Assembly: GCF_042654245.1 (NCBI RefSeq)
Contig: NZ_JBHSGI010000023.1
Coordinates: 1-33,465, forward strand
Origin: Seohaeicola_A nanhaiensis
Lineage (GTDB): Bacteria; Pseudomonadota; Alphaproteobacteria; Rhodobacterales; Rhodobacteraceae
Length of the DNA: 33,465 bases
Reading direction: 5' to 3'
Positions within the stretch are counted from its first letter, which is position 1, and every line of letters starts with the position of its first letter. Shown here one piece after another: positions 16,731 to 23,923 of the stretch. A program made the position numbers and the translations under genes. The notes beneath the pieces are model-generated. The model was not told the DNA's origin. It worked only from the letters and a program-made list of their open reading frames with translations, and searched no databases.

Positions 16731-17357
16731 TCAGGAATTCTGCTGCCCTGCTTCGCAATCGGTTTCGTGCTCGGCGTTCTTGCAACCCTCAGGCTGACAA
16801 TAGCAATCGTCACGGTCATCCCGGCAGCAAGCGCCACAATGATTTGTCAGCGCCTCGCGCAGAGCCGTGCGCGCCCGGTGTAGCCTAACGCCAAGCGCGT
16901 TGCGGGTTAGTCCAAGGTCGCGCGCCACATGCTCACGGTCTTCTTCGCCGAAGTCGATGCGCCGGATCAGTTCCGAATCCGCCGGGCGCAGTTCGGAAAT
17001 CAGACCGCCATGACAGGTGCAGAGCCGTGCCATCTGAGTCGGCGCATCAGCGGTCCAGTCTTCCGGCTCGCGCGCCACCGCCGCGGCCAGTTGGTCACGG
17101 CGCGTGCCTTTGCGGAAATGGTCATTCAACGTGGAGCGCAGGATCGCATAGAGCCAGGCATCCATCCGTTCGACGTCTCTGAGTTGGTCCTTGCGCTGCA
17201 GCACGCGGATGCTGAAATCCTGCAGGACATCCTCTGCATCCGCCCGGTTGCCAAGCCGTTTGATCAGGAACCCCAGAAATGCGCCACGTCCATCGAGCAA
17301 CGCACGTTCCGTCGAGGTGTCAGGTACCTTCGGTTTTTCGGTGTCGAGCGATGCCAT
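16731..17357 (-). CDS. ECF sigma factor with Cys-rich C-terminus (CorE-like), copy 1
   Basis: A 208-aa sigma-70 family ECF factor. Region 2 (about 25-90) contains RADAEDVLQDFSIRVLQ and the DAWLYAILRSTLNDHFR segment; region 4 (about 120-172) contains EHVARDLGLTRNALGVRLHRAR, the helix-turn-helix. Between them is C-T-C-H (C113, C115), and the C-terminus is an extension with seven Cys (174, 177, 178, 185, 187, 192, 201). A CxC linker plus a Cys-rich tail is the layout of CorE-type metal-dependent ECF sigma factors, where the tail senses metal or redox state without an anti-sigma factor, and none is encoded next to it. It is a single-gene unit; I find no TGTAAC-N16-CGTC site upstream, unlike its paralogue at 18807. 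Confidence 0.85.
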   Translation of the reverse strand: MASLDTEKPKVPDTSTERALLDGRGAFLGFLIKRLGNRADAEDVLQDFSIRVLQRKDQLRDVERMDAWLYAILRSTLNDHFRKGTRRDQLAAAVAREPEDWTADAPTQMARLCTCHGGLISELRPADSELIRRIDFGEEDREHVARDLGLTRNALGVRLHRARTALREALTNHCGACCRDDRDDCYCQPEGCKNAEHETDCEAGQQNS

Positions 17358-17550
17358 GACATTCCTGTCCTAATTTTCCGATATTTGCACTGTTGTCGAC
17401 ATGATCATCGCGTCGAGCGTGTTCAATGCTTGCAGGCGTTCACACAGATCAAATTCGCCATGCTCCGTCCCGCCGTATCGAAGGCCAAGACCCACTCTTC
17501 CCCTCTGCTAGGAAGCCTCTCACCAACCTTGTCCACAGTCACCAGGCCAC

Positions 17551-17564
17551 ATCAATCTATTGAT
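17551..17564. repeat. Perfect 14-bp palindrome ATCAATCTATTGAT
   Basis: ATCAAT and ATTGAT flank a CT centre in the AT-rich gap between the EamA transporter stop (17583) and the first sigma gene (start 17357). It could be a repressor operator for the sigma gene, about 195 bp upstream, or part of the transporter's 3' end. It is not an FNR box: the half-sites are in the opposite order. Confidence 0.3.
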
Positions 17565-17582
17565 TTAGCGAATTATATCCTA

Positions 17583-18479
17583 TTATGCTCCGCTTTTCTG
17601 GCTTTGCGTTCTACCGCTGAGATTGACGAGAACTATACCCGCAATGACCAATACGATCCCGGAAAACTGCACGGCGGAAAGACGCTCGCCAAAGAACAGT
17701 GCCCCGATGGTGAGACCGAATATCGGCACCAGGAAGCTGAACACAATCGCCCGGTTCAGTTCCACTTCCTCCAGTACCGAAAACCACAGCCAGTAAACCA
17801 GTGCAGAGCCAAACAAGGCCAAGCCCAACAGCGACATTACGAAAACAGATGTCCATTGGATGGCCGTCTGATCTTCAAGGAGAAGCGCCGCCACGGCAAG
17901 AGGCACGCTGCCGATCAGCATCTGAAAGCCCATTGCAAAAAGTCCATCGACCTGACCTGCGATGGATTTGATCGCCACGTTGCTGACAGTCACTCCAACC
18001 GCAGCCAGAACGATGTAGGCAAAACCGATGGCCGTCCCGTCTCGCGCTCCATCGCCCAATTGTGGCAAGGCGATCACAAGTATTCCCGCGAAACCGATCA
18101 ATAGGCCACCCCAACCGACCCTCGCCAGTCGCTCTCCAAGCCATGCAACGCCCAACATTGTCGCAAGCAGCGGCTGAGCGTTGGCGATAACCGTGGCGAG
18201 CCCGGGAGATACAAATTCTGCCGCATGAAACATGCCGAGAAATCCCAGACTGGTCGCGCCAAGGCCGACGACACCCAGTGTCACCCACGTGCGCCAACCA
18301 CGCGGAAACGGCCGCTGCAGCCACACCGCAACAAACACCAGGGTGGCCGCAGCCAGAATTGCCCGCAGTGTCGCAAAGGTCAAATGCGGCGAATATTGCA
18401 GCCCTGCCGTGATCAGCGGAAAGCACGCCGCCCACAAGAGCATGGCCAGAACGATCTTGGTTATTGTCGTCGGCGACAT
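17583..18479 (-). CDS. EamA/DMT family transporter
   Basis: A 298-aa integral membrane protein with ten hydrophobic segments arranged as two repeated five-helix EamA units; conserved features include the first-repeat WLGERLARVGWGGLLIGFAGILVI and the matching second-repeat FFGERLSAVQFSGIVLVIAGIVLVNL. Drug/metabolite superfamily members export or import amino acids, nucleotides or other small metabolites; the substrate cannot be told here. It lies on the minus strand between two sigma factor genes, with about 225 bp to the first and more than 300 bp to the second, and appears monocistronic. Its codon use and AT content at the ends are slightly different from neighbours, but nothing shows it belongs to the shared regulon. 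Confidence 0.88.
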   Translation of the reverse strand: MSPTTITKIVLAMLLWAACFPLITAGLQYSPHLTFATLRAILAAATLVFVAVWLQRPFPRGWRTWVTLGVVGLGATSLGFLGMFHAAEFVSPGLATVIANAQPLLATMLGVAWLGERLARVGWGGLLIGFAGILVIALPQLGDGARDGTAIGFAYIVLAAVGVTVSNVAIKSIAGQVDGLFAMGFQMLIGSVPLAVAALLLEDQTAIQWTSVFVMSLLGLALFGSALVYWLWFSVLEEVELNRAIVFSFLVPIFGLTIGALFFGERLSAVQFSGIVLVIAGIVLVNLSGRTQSQKSGA

Positions 18480-18680
18480 CGGGATTTCCTTTTTTCAGGT
18501 CAGAACCGGCTGGAATTGCGGAGATCTTCCGGCGTGCCAAGTCAGTGTAGAATGATAAGTTTTTCTCGTAGTTGATGATCGCAGTCGCAAGTGTCAACAA
18601 TTGCGGTGCGGCGGCTTGGCGACAGTGATTGGACGAACCAAACAGACGTTTCAGCGACTGAAACCTTACTGGTTATTAAG

Positions 18681-18751
18681 ACAAACGTCTGATGACCTGT
18701 GCTTTATGAGTTCCAGGATGCACGTATAATGAAAGAAACGCAGACGTTTGT
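18681..18751. repeat. Inverted repeat ACAAACGTCTG ... CAGACGTTTGT
   Basis: ACAAACGTCTG at 18681-18691 is the exact reverse complement of CAGACGTTTGT at 18741-18751. The arms are 49 bases apart, and a third partial copy (CAGACGTTT) is at 18643-18651. All lie just upstream of the sigma gene's -35 element, as expected for binding sites of a dimeric regulator, but the factor is unknown. Confidence 0.45.
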
Positions 18752-18760
18752 GGCAGACGG

Positions 18761-18786
18761 TGTAACGCATCCGACTTACGAGCGTC
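18761..18786 (+). promoter_or_regulatory. ECF-type promoter of the second sigma gene (autoregulation)
   Basis: TGTAAC, 16 bases, CGTC followed by GTATTTT. The predicted start of transcription is about 14 bases before the ATG at 18807, with the GAGG ribosome binding site in the short leader. Carrying the same site as its likely target operons suggests that this sigma factor activates its own gene. Confidence 0.65.
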
Positions 18787-18806
18787 GTATTTTGCAGAGG
18801 TGTGTG

Positions 18807-19463
18807 ATGAAAAATGACCAAGGCGACAAATTTTCCTTAGTTGACCAGTCCGACGTCGCTGCAAAATCCACCGACGCGGCCGTTCGCCACGCGTTGGTGG
18901 AAGGCAGACATCAAATTCTGAAATTCCTGCGTCGGCGACTGGGTGATCCAGAGGCGGCAGAGGATGTCCTGCAAACATTTATGCTGCGGGCCATCGACCG
19001 CTCAGAGCAACTTCGTGATGTGCGCGCCGTTCGCGGCTGGCTCAGTCAGATCCTTGTGTCGTCCATAGCGGACCATGGCCGCAAGGTTTCGCGACAGCGA
19101 CAGAGGGAGGTGGTCATGGCCCCGACCGACCTGGAAGGCGTCCATCACGATTTTGACGAAGAACTGGACGAGGTTATCTGCAATTGTCTCTACAAGTTGT
19201 TGCCAACGCTCAAACCGGAATATGCCGAAGTCATCTGGCGGGTCGATCTTCAGGAACAACCGCGAGAGGACGTCGCCAAAGACCTTGGGATCACGTTGAA
19301 CAACCTCAACGTCCGCGTTCACCGGGGCAGGCAGGCATTGAAGACAAGGTTGCAGCAGATGTGCCTGACCTGCCCGGTTCACGGCTTTCTTGATTGCGAT
19401 TGCGACGCGGCAGAGAAGGTCCGCGCCCGCCTCGAAGGCCTTGCGGACGAAAGCGAAATCTGA
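18807..19463 (+). CDS. ECF sigma factor with CxC linker and Cys C-terminus (CorE-like), copy 2
   Basis: From the ATG at 18807 the product is 218 aa. Region 2 (about 30-100) has DPEAAEDVLQTFMLRAID and VRGWLSQILVSSIADHGRK; region 4 (about 130-182) has REDVAKDLGITLNNLNVRVHRGRQALKTRL. C-N-C (125, 127) lies just before region 4, and C186, C189, C197 and C199 follow it in CLTCPVHGFLDCDCD, a smaller Cys set than in copy 1. This resembles CorE-type ECF factors that sense metal or redox through Cys residues. The start is chosen because earlier starts (18699, 18729) lie upstream of the gene's ECF-type promoter. It is the best candidate for the factor recognising TGTAAC-N16-CGTC. Confidence 0.85.
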   Translation: MKNDQGDKFSLVDQSDVAAKSTDAAVRHALVEGRHQILKFLRRRLGDPEAAEDVLQTFMLRAIDRSEQLRDVRAVRGWLSQILVSSIADHGRKVSRQRQREVVMAPTDLEGVHHDFDEELDEVICNCLYKLLPTLKPEYAEVIWRVDLQEQPREDVAKDLGITLNNLNVRVHRGRQALKTRLQQMCLTCPVHGFLDCDCDAAEKVRARLEGLADESEI

Positions 19464-19789
19464 AGAACACGCAGAACCGCGGAGCGATCCTCGGAGCTTT
19501 AATGCTGCTGCCTTACACGCGTGCCTGAGACCGAAGCCGCAATCGAAAGATGATCACGATCGCGTTTGATAAGTCGTGGGCTCATGTCCTTCGGCGAACA
19601 ATAGGCTGCAATCGGGCAAATGTGTACCGAAAGCGCTTGGACCGATACGCCCAATCGGCGCTTTCCTGCTTTCAGGTGCCGACGCAATATGGCTGCGCGC
19701 TGTAACAAACACTAGCGCCGGTCGTCTTTTTGAGAGCCGGGGTCGTTCGATGCCCCTTCCAAACTCAGACAAACGCGGAGGCACCGATC
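19464..19789. other. Intergenic region between the sigma gene and cfa
   Basis: No coding region is convincing. A bulged hairpin may form at 19630-19664: AAAGCG pairs with CGCTTT, and CCGAT with ATCGG, around a short loop. It could end the sigma transcript, although no clear U tract follows. The cfa promoter lies at 19701-19726. Nothing else is visible. Confidence 0.4.
19701..19726 (+). promoter_or_regulatory. ECF-type promoter for cfa and type II GAPDH
   Basis: TGTAAC, 16 bases, CGTC followed by TTTTT. The -10 element is 64 bases upstream of the cfa ATG at 19790. It has the identical core to the sites in front of the second sigma gene, the DUF3141 operon and the ATPase operon. Confidence 0.65.
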
Positions 19790-21129
19790 ATGTCCAACAG
19801 CGAAATCCCACCTGATGAGCAGTTTGAATTGCATGACGGCGCGAGGCAGCTTCCACGCCTTGGACCCGGAAGGGCCGCGATGTGGTTACTTGCCAAATTG
19901 CTCAGCCGTCTGGTTCGGAACGGTCACCTGACTGTTATCGACCCCTGTTGTGGGACTTGGCGTTTCGGTGGCGGTGACGGCCCTGCCGTTTCAGTCCGAT
20001 TGACCGACAAGGCGCTGCCTGCGCAACTTCTTGCAAACCCCAGTCTGGCGCTTGGCGAGGCCTATATGGATGGAACGCTCCGCATCGAGACCGGCAGCCT
20101 GCGCGACCTTCTTTCGATTTGCATGGCTGACCTCGACGCCGTCGACGCTTTGCCCGGGAAACGGATCAGGCAAGGGCTGGACGCTTTTTTGAGCCGCAGG
20201 TTGCATCACAACCCGATCAACCGGGCCCGCTGCAACGTGGCGCACCACTATGATCTCTCGACCGAACTCTACGACCTCTTTCTTGACGCGGACCGACAGT
20301 ATTCATGCGCCTACTTCGCCACAGGCAATGAAACTTTGGACGAGGCGCAAGCCCTCAAGAAACGACACATCGCTGCAAAGCTGCTGCTGCGGCCCGGCCT
20401 TGACGTTCTCGATATCGGCTCGGGCTGGGGGGCTTGGCGCTGGAGCTTGCCCAACAGCATCAGGCCCGCGTGACCGGTCTGAGCCTGTCTACCGAACAGA
20501 TCGTGGCCGCCCGCGCCAGCGCAACGCAGTCCGGCCTGTCCGAACAGGTCGCCTTTAAACTCCGCGACTACCGGCAAGAGAAAGGCCAGTATGACCGTGT
20601 CGTTTCGGTGGGCATGTTCGAGCATGTGGGCCGCAGTGGATTTGATGACTATTTCAGCACGATCCGAAGGGTTCTCAAGCCGGATGGAGTCGCGCTTGTA
20701 CATGCGATCGGTACGATGGCACCCAAAGGTGGCAGCGATGCGTGGATCAGGAAATACATTTTCCCCGGTGGCTATCTTCCGTCACTGTCCGAAACGATCT
20801 CGGCGGCGGAACGTTCTGGGCTTTGGGTCACCGATGTCGAGGTCCTGCGCCTGCATTATGCAGAGACCCTGCGGCACTGGTCCGAACGCTTCGCAGCCGA
20901 GCGCGGGACCGCGCGGAGGCTTTACGACGAACGGTTCTGCCGCATTTGGGAATTCTATCTGGCTGTCTGCGAAATGGCATTCCGGCATGGCCGGTTGATG
21001 GTGTTCCAGCTCCAGTTGGCCAAACGCCGCGACACCGTTCCGTTGACGCGGAATTACATCGCGGACGCTGAGGCAGATCACCACTGCCACATCAGGGCAC
21101 TCGGCAAACAAATAGGGAGAGCAAGATGA
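19790..21129 (+). pseudogene. cfa: Cyclopropane-fatty-acyl-phospholipid synthase, frameshifted
   Basis: Two overlapping frames together encode a full-length (about 446 aa) CFA synthase, which methylates double bonds of membrane phospholipids using S-adenosylmethionine. The first frame (ATG at 19790, GGAGG-like site upstream) gives the N-terminal domain and reaches the SAM motif VLDIGSGWG; the second continues with LALELAQQHQARVTGLSLSTEQ and ends at 21129. The break is at a run of six G at 20427-20432: a seventh G would restore GSGWGGLALEL. The rest shows family features such as VGMFEHVG and a conserved C-terminus with no decay, so this is a recent mutation, phase variation or a sequencing error. 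The stop overlaps the GAPDH start by ATGA. Confidence 0.85.
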
Positions 21130-22181
21130 CAGGCAAAGGGCAAATCAAGGTCGCCGTGAACGGATACGGTGTGATCGGCAAGCGCGTAGCCGACGCGGTG
21201 GCCGTGCAGGCCGACATGGACCTGATCGGCGTGGCGGATGTCGTGGCCGACTGGCGCGCCCGGATGCCGGCAACCAAGGGCTTTGCCCTCTACGCTGCAG
21301 ACCCGGAACGGGAATCCGCGATACAAAAGGCCGGCCTGAACCTCGCCGGCGGCTTGGACGATCTGTTGGCCGCCGCCGACATCGTGATCGATTGCACGCC
21401 GAAAAAGATCGCCGCTCAGAATGTGGAAACATACCGCGACAAAGGCATCCGTTTCATCGTTCACGGCGGCGAAAAACACAGCGTAACGGGCCATTCCTTT
21501 GTCGCCGAAGCGAATTATGAAACGGCGCTCGGGCGCGACAGCACCCGTGTCGTGTCCTGCAACACGACCTCGATCGTCCGCACGCTGAGCGCACTCAAAC
21601 GGTCCGGCCTGCTTGGCTCGGCGCGCGGAACGCTGCTTCGGCGCGCCACTGATCCATGGGAAAGCCATCTGGGCGGGATCATGAACACGCTCGTTCCCGA
21701 ACCCGAAATCCCTAGCCACCAAGGCCCCGATGCGCAAAGCGTCGATCCCGACCTTGACGTGATCACGATGGCCGTCAAGGTGCCCCAGACCCTTGCGCAT
21801 TTGCACTACTGGTCCGTGAGGATGCCGCGCAAGGCATCAAAGGATGAGGTGCTGGACGCATTCTGCGCGTCGTCCCGCATTGCTCTGATCCGGATGTCGG
21901 ACGGGCTGGGTGCAATCAACGCAGTCAAGGAGATGATGGCCGATCTCGGGCGCCCCAACGACAGCCTCTACGAGGTGGCCCTGTGGGAGGACATGCTCAG
22001 GGTAGAGGGCGACGAGTTGTTCTATGCCTATATGGTCGACAACCAGGCTATCGTGATCCCCGAGACCATCGACGCGATCCGTGCCCTAACCCAAGCTGAG
22101 CCAGACGGAGCCGCATCGATTGCGCGCACGAATGCGGCGCTGGGTGTCGGTGCGTTTGCGGCCAACACACCGACGCGTTAG
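21126..22181 (+). CDS. Type II (archaeal-type) glyceraldehyde-3-phosphate dehydrogenase
   Basis: A 351-aa protein that matches the archaeal class of phosphorylating GAPDH rather than the common bacterial class: Rossmann motif VNGYGVIGKR (11-20), GGEKH (114-118), catalytic Cys in SCNTTS (C145), and the class-specific MNTLVPEPEIPSHQGPDA and LDVITMAVKVPQTLAHLH stretches, with DNQAIVIPETIDAIRAL near the end. It would oxidise glyceraldehyde 3-phosphate to 1,3-bisphosphoglycerate with NAD(P). Archaeal enzymes commonly accept NADP. Its start overlaps the cfa stop, so it shares the ECF-type promoter at 19701. It could take up the triose phosphate produced by the phosphoketolase operon. The family call is secure; cofactor and direction are inference. 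Confidence 0.93.
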   Translation: MTGKGQIKVAVNGYGVIGKRVADAVAVQADMDLIGVADVVADWRARMPATKGFALYAADPERESAIQKAGLNLAGGLDDLLAAADIVIDCTPKKIAAQNVETYRDKGIRFIVHGGEKHSVTGHSFVAEANYETALGRDSTRVVSCNTTSIVRTLSALKRSGLLGSARGTLLRRATDPWESHLGGIMNTLVPEPEIPSHQGPDAQSVDPDLDVITMAVKVPQTLAHLHYWSVRMPRKASKDEVLDAFCASSRIALIRMSDGLGAINAVKEMMADLGRPNDSLYEVALWEDMLRVEGDELFYAYMVDNQAIVIPETIDAIRALTQAEPDGAASIARTNAALGVGAFAANTPTR

Positions 22182-22215
22182 CAAGAGGCACTGAGGACTG
22201 AATTGGCGTGACTGA

Positions 22216-22986
22216 TCAGCCCGCCGCCATGCCCCCGTCGACGGGATATTGCGCTCCGGTGATGAACGCGGAATCGTCGGAGGCGAGGAAGAGGACGAGG
22301 TTGGCGATATCGAGGCTTTCGCCATAGCGACCCAGCGGGATCGTATCGGAAAGCTGCTGCTTTACTTCATCGCCGCGACCGGGATTGAAGCCTTCCTCCA
22401 GCGACCGCATCATCCGGGTGTTGACCGGCGATGGATGCACGGAATTGACCCGCACGTTGTGGCCCGCCGCCTCGATCGCAGCCGCGCGCGTCAGGCCGAC
22501 TACGGCATGTTTCGACGTGATATAGGGCGCGACGTTTGGGCTGCCTTTGAGACCCGCAATGGACGACATGTTGATAACGCTTCCCGATTTCCGTCCGATC
22601 ATCACCGGCAAGACATGCTGCAATCCAAGGAATGCGCCGCGCACGTTGACTGCCATCACGCGGTCGAAATCCTTGATCTTCTGATCGATCAGTGGCGCGA
22701 CCTTGCCCTCGATCCCGGCGTTGTTGAAGAACACGTCGATGCGTCCGAATTTCTCGACGGTCTGCGCGACATATCGTTCGCAATCCTCGACCGACGATAC
22801 GTCGGCCGCGATTGTCAGCACATCGCCCGAATTTCCAAGATCCCTCGCGGTATCCGACAGATCACTTTCCCTGAGGTCGACAAGCGCGACCTTGGCACCT
22901 TCGCTGAGAAAGAGCCGCGCGGTTTCCAGACCGATACCAGCTGCGCCCCCGGTGATCAGGGCGACTTTGTCGGCGAGACGTTTCAT
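22216..22986 (-). CDS. Short-chain dehydrogenase/reductase
   Basis: A 256-aa classical SDR with TGGAAGIG (12-19) for the cofactor, NNAG (88-91), and the catalytic set S142, Y155 and K159 in NMSSIAG and YITSKH. Asp at the end of the second strand (LVDLRES) suggests NAD rather than NADP. The substrate is unknown; it resembles 3-oxoacyl-ACP reductases and alcohol or diol dehydrogenases. It is the last gene of the arginine deiminase operon, its start overlapping the carbamate kinase stop by ATGA, and it converges on the GAPDH gene with a 34-bp gap and no obvious terminator. Its inclusion suggests a redox step, perhaps regenerating NAD during fermentation, which is inference. Confidence 0.9.
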   Translation of the reverse strand: MKRLADKVALITGGAAGIGLETARLFLSEGAKVALVDLRESDLSDTARDLGNSGDVLTIAADVSSVEDCERYVAQTVEKFGRIDVFFNNAGIEGKVAPLIDQKIKDFDRVMAVNVRGAFLGLQHVLPVMIGRKSGSVINMSSIAGLKGSPNVAPYITSKHAVVGLTRAAAIEAAGHNVRVNSVHPSPVNTRMMRSLEEGFNPGRGDEVKQQLSDTIPLGRYGESLDIANLVLFLASDDSAFITGAQYPVDGGMAAG

Positions 22987-23921
22987 CGAGAATCTCCTTT
23001 TGATGATTTTGGGGGTGACGAACGAACCTGCGTCCCGGCCGTTCCATCCAGAAGCGCCAGCGCATCCTCAAGCTGACCGATACCAGCGAGGCCTCCTGCC
23101 TCCGCGAAATCGGCCGCTGCCGCCATCTTGGGGCCCATAGAGCCCGCCGCCAGGTCGAGCGCCCGCGCCTCTGGCGGGGTGAGATGTCGGATGGGCGCCG
23201 CATCATCCGTTCCGAAATCCCGGTAGGCCGCATCCACGTCAGTGAGCAGAAGCAGCGCATCCGCCCCGAGCCGTTGCGCAAGCAGCGCGCTGGCGGCATC
23301 CTTGTCGATCACGGCCTCGATCCCGGTCATGCTGCCGTCGGGCAGGCGCAGCACGGGAATGCCCCCGCCTCCGGTGCAGATCACGATCACACCCTGATCC
23401 AGCAGCAGGCGCAGCACACGCAGATCCGGAATGTCCTGCGGCTTTGGCGAAGGCACGACGCGCCGCCATTTGTCCCCGTCCTGCGCGATGCTCCAACCGG
23501 CGGCGGTGGCGCGTGTTTCGGCCTCGTCGCGGGAATAGACCGGGCCGATGAACTTGCTGGGCGCCTGAAACGCGGGGTCGTCCGCGTGGACCACAACCTG
23601 CGTCAGAAGCGTGGCGACCGGAAGCGCATGATCCAGCGCATTCTCCAGTTCCTGCTCGATCATGTAGCCGATCATGCCGACGGTTTCCGCACCCAGCACG
23701 TCGAGAGGAAATGCCTCGTCGGGTTTGTACACCGCCCCCTGAAGCGCCAGCAGCCCGACCTGCGGACCGTTGCCGTGGGTCACGACCAGTGTGTGCCCGG
23801 CGCGCACGATATTTGCCAGCGCAGCGGACGCAGTCCGGACGTTGGCGCGTTGATTGTCTGCCGTCAGGGGTTGACCCCGCTGCAGCAGGGCGTTCCCGCC
23901 AAGCGCTGCGACCACCAGCAC
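22983..23921 (-). CDS. arcC: Carbamate kinase
   Basis: A 312-aa amino acid kinase family protein with the family landmarks ALGGNALLQRG near the N-terminus, THGNGPQVG, VICTGGGGIPV and DKDAASALLAQRLGADALLLLTDV, ending in the GSMGPKMAAAADF segment. It makes ATP from carbamoyl phosphate and ADP, the energy-yielding last step of the arginine deiminase pathway. It starts at a GTG 2 bp after the ornithine carbamoyltransferase stop and overlaps the downstream SDR start. The C-terminus is about 10-15 residues longer and polar. With arcA, the transferase and an antiporter upstream in the same operon, the pathway is complete. Confidence 0.94.
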   Translation of the reverse strand: MLVVAALGGNALLQRGQPLTADNQRANVRTASAALANIVRAGHTLVVTHGNGPQVGLLALQGAVYKPDEAFPLDVLGAETVGMIGYMIEQELENALDHALPVATLLTQVVVHADDPAFQAPSKFIGPVYSRDEAETRATAAGWSIAQDGDKWRRVVPSPKPQDIPDLRVLRLLLDQGVIVICTGGGGIPVLRLPDGSMTGIEAVIDKDAASALLAQRLGADALLLLTDVDAAYRDFGTDDAAPIRHLTPPEARALDLAAGSMGPKMAAAADFAEAGGLAGIGQLEDALALLDGTAGTQVRSSPPKSSKGDSR

Positions 23922-23923
23922 GG

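Larger units (their letters stand above)
18480..18806. other. Intergenic region upstream of the second sigma gene
   Basis: No gene is convincing here. It holds the 5' ends of the divergent EamA transporter and sigma gene. Around 18640-18751 there are three copies of a CAGACGTTT-like element, two forming a perfect inverted repeat, followed by an ECF-type promoter at 18761-18786. The sigma frame is open upstream to 18699 and has an ATG at 18729, but both lie upstream of the promoter. Confidence 0.5.

Noticed and set aside
17551..17564. FNR-like site
   Set aside because: The palindrome is ATCAAT-CT-ATTGAT; the FNR/ANR consensus is TTGAT-N4-ATCAA, so the half-sites are in the wrong order. I found no FNR-type box in front of the arginine deiminase operon either.
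18699..18806. Longer N-terminus for the second sigma factor
   Set aside because: The frame is open from 18699 and has an ATG at 18729, but the ECF-type promoter at 18761-18786 would lie within it; the ATG at 18807 with a GAGG site fits both the promoter and the length of the paralogue.
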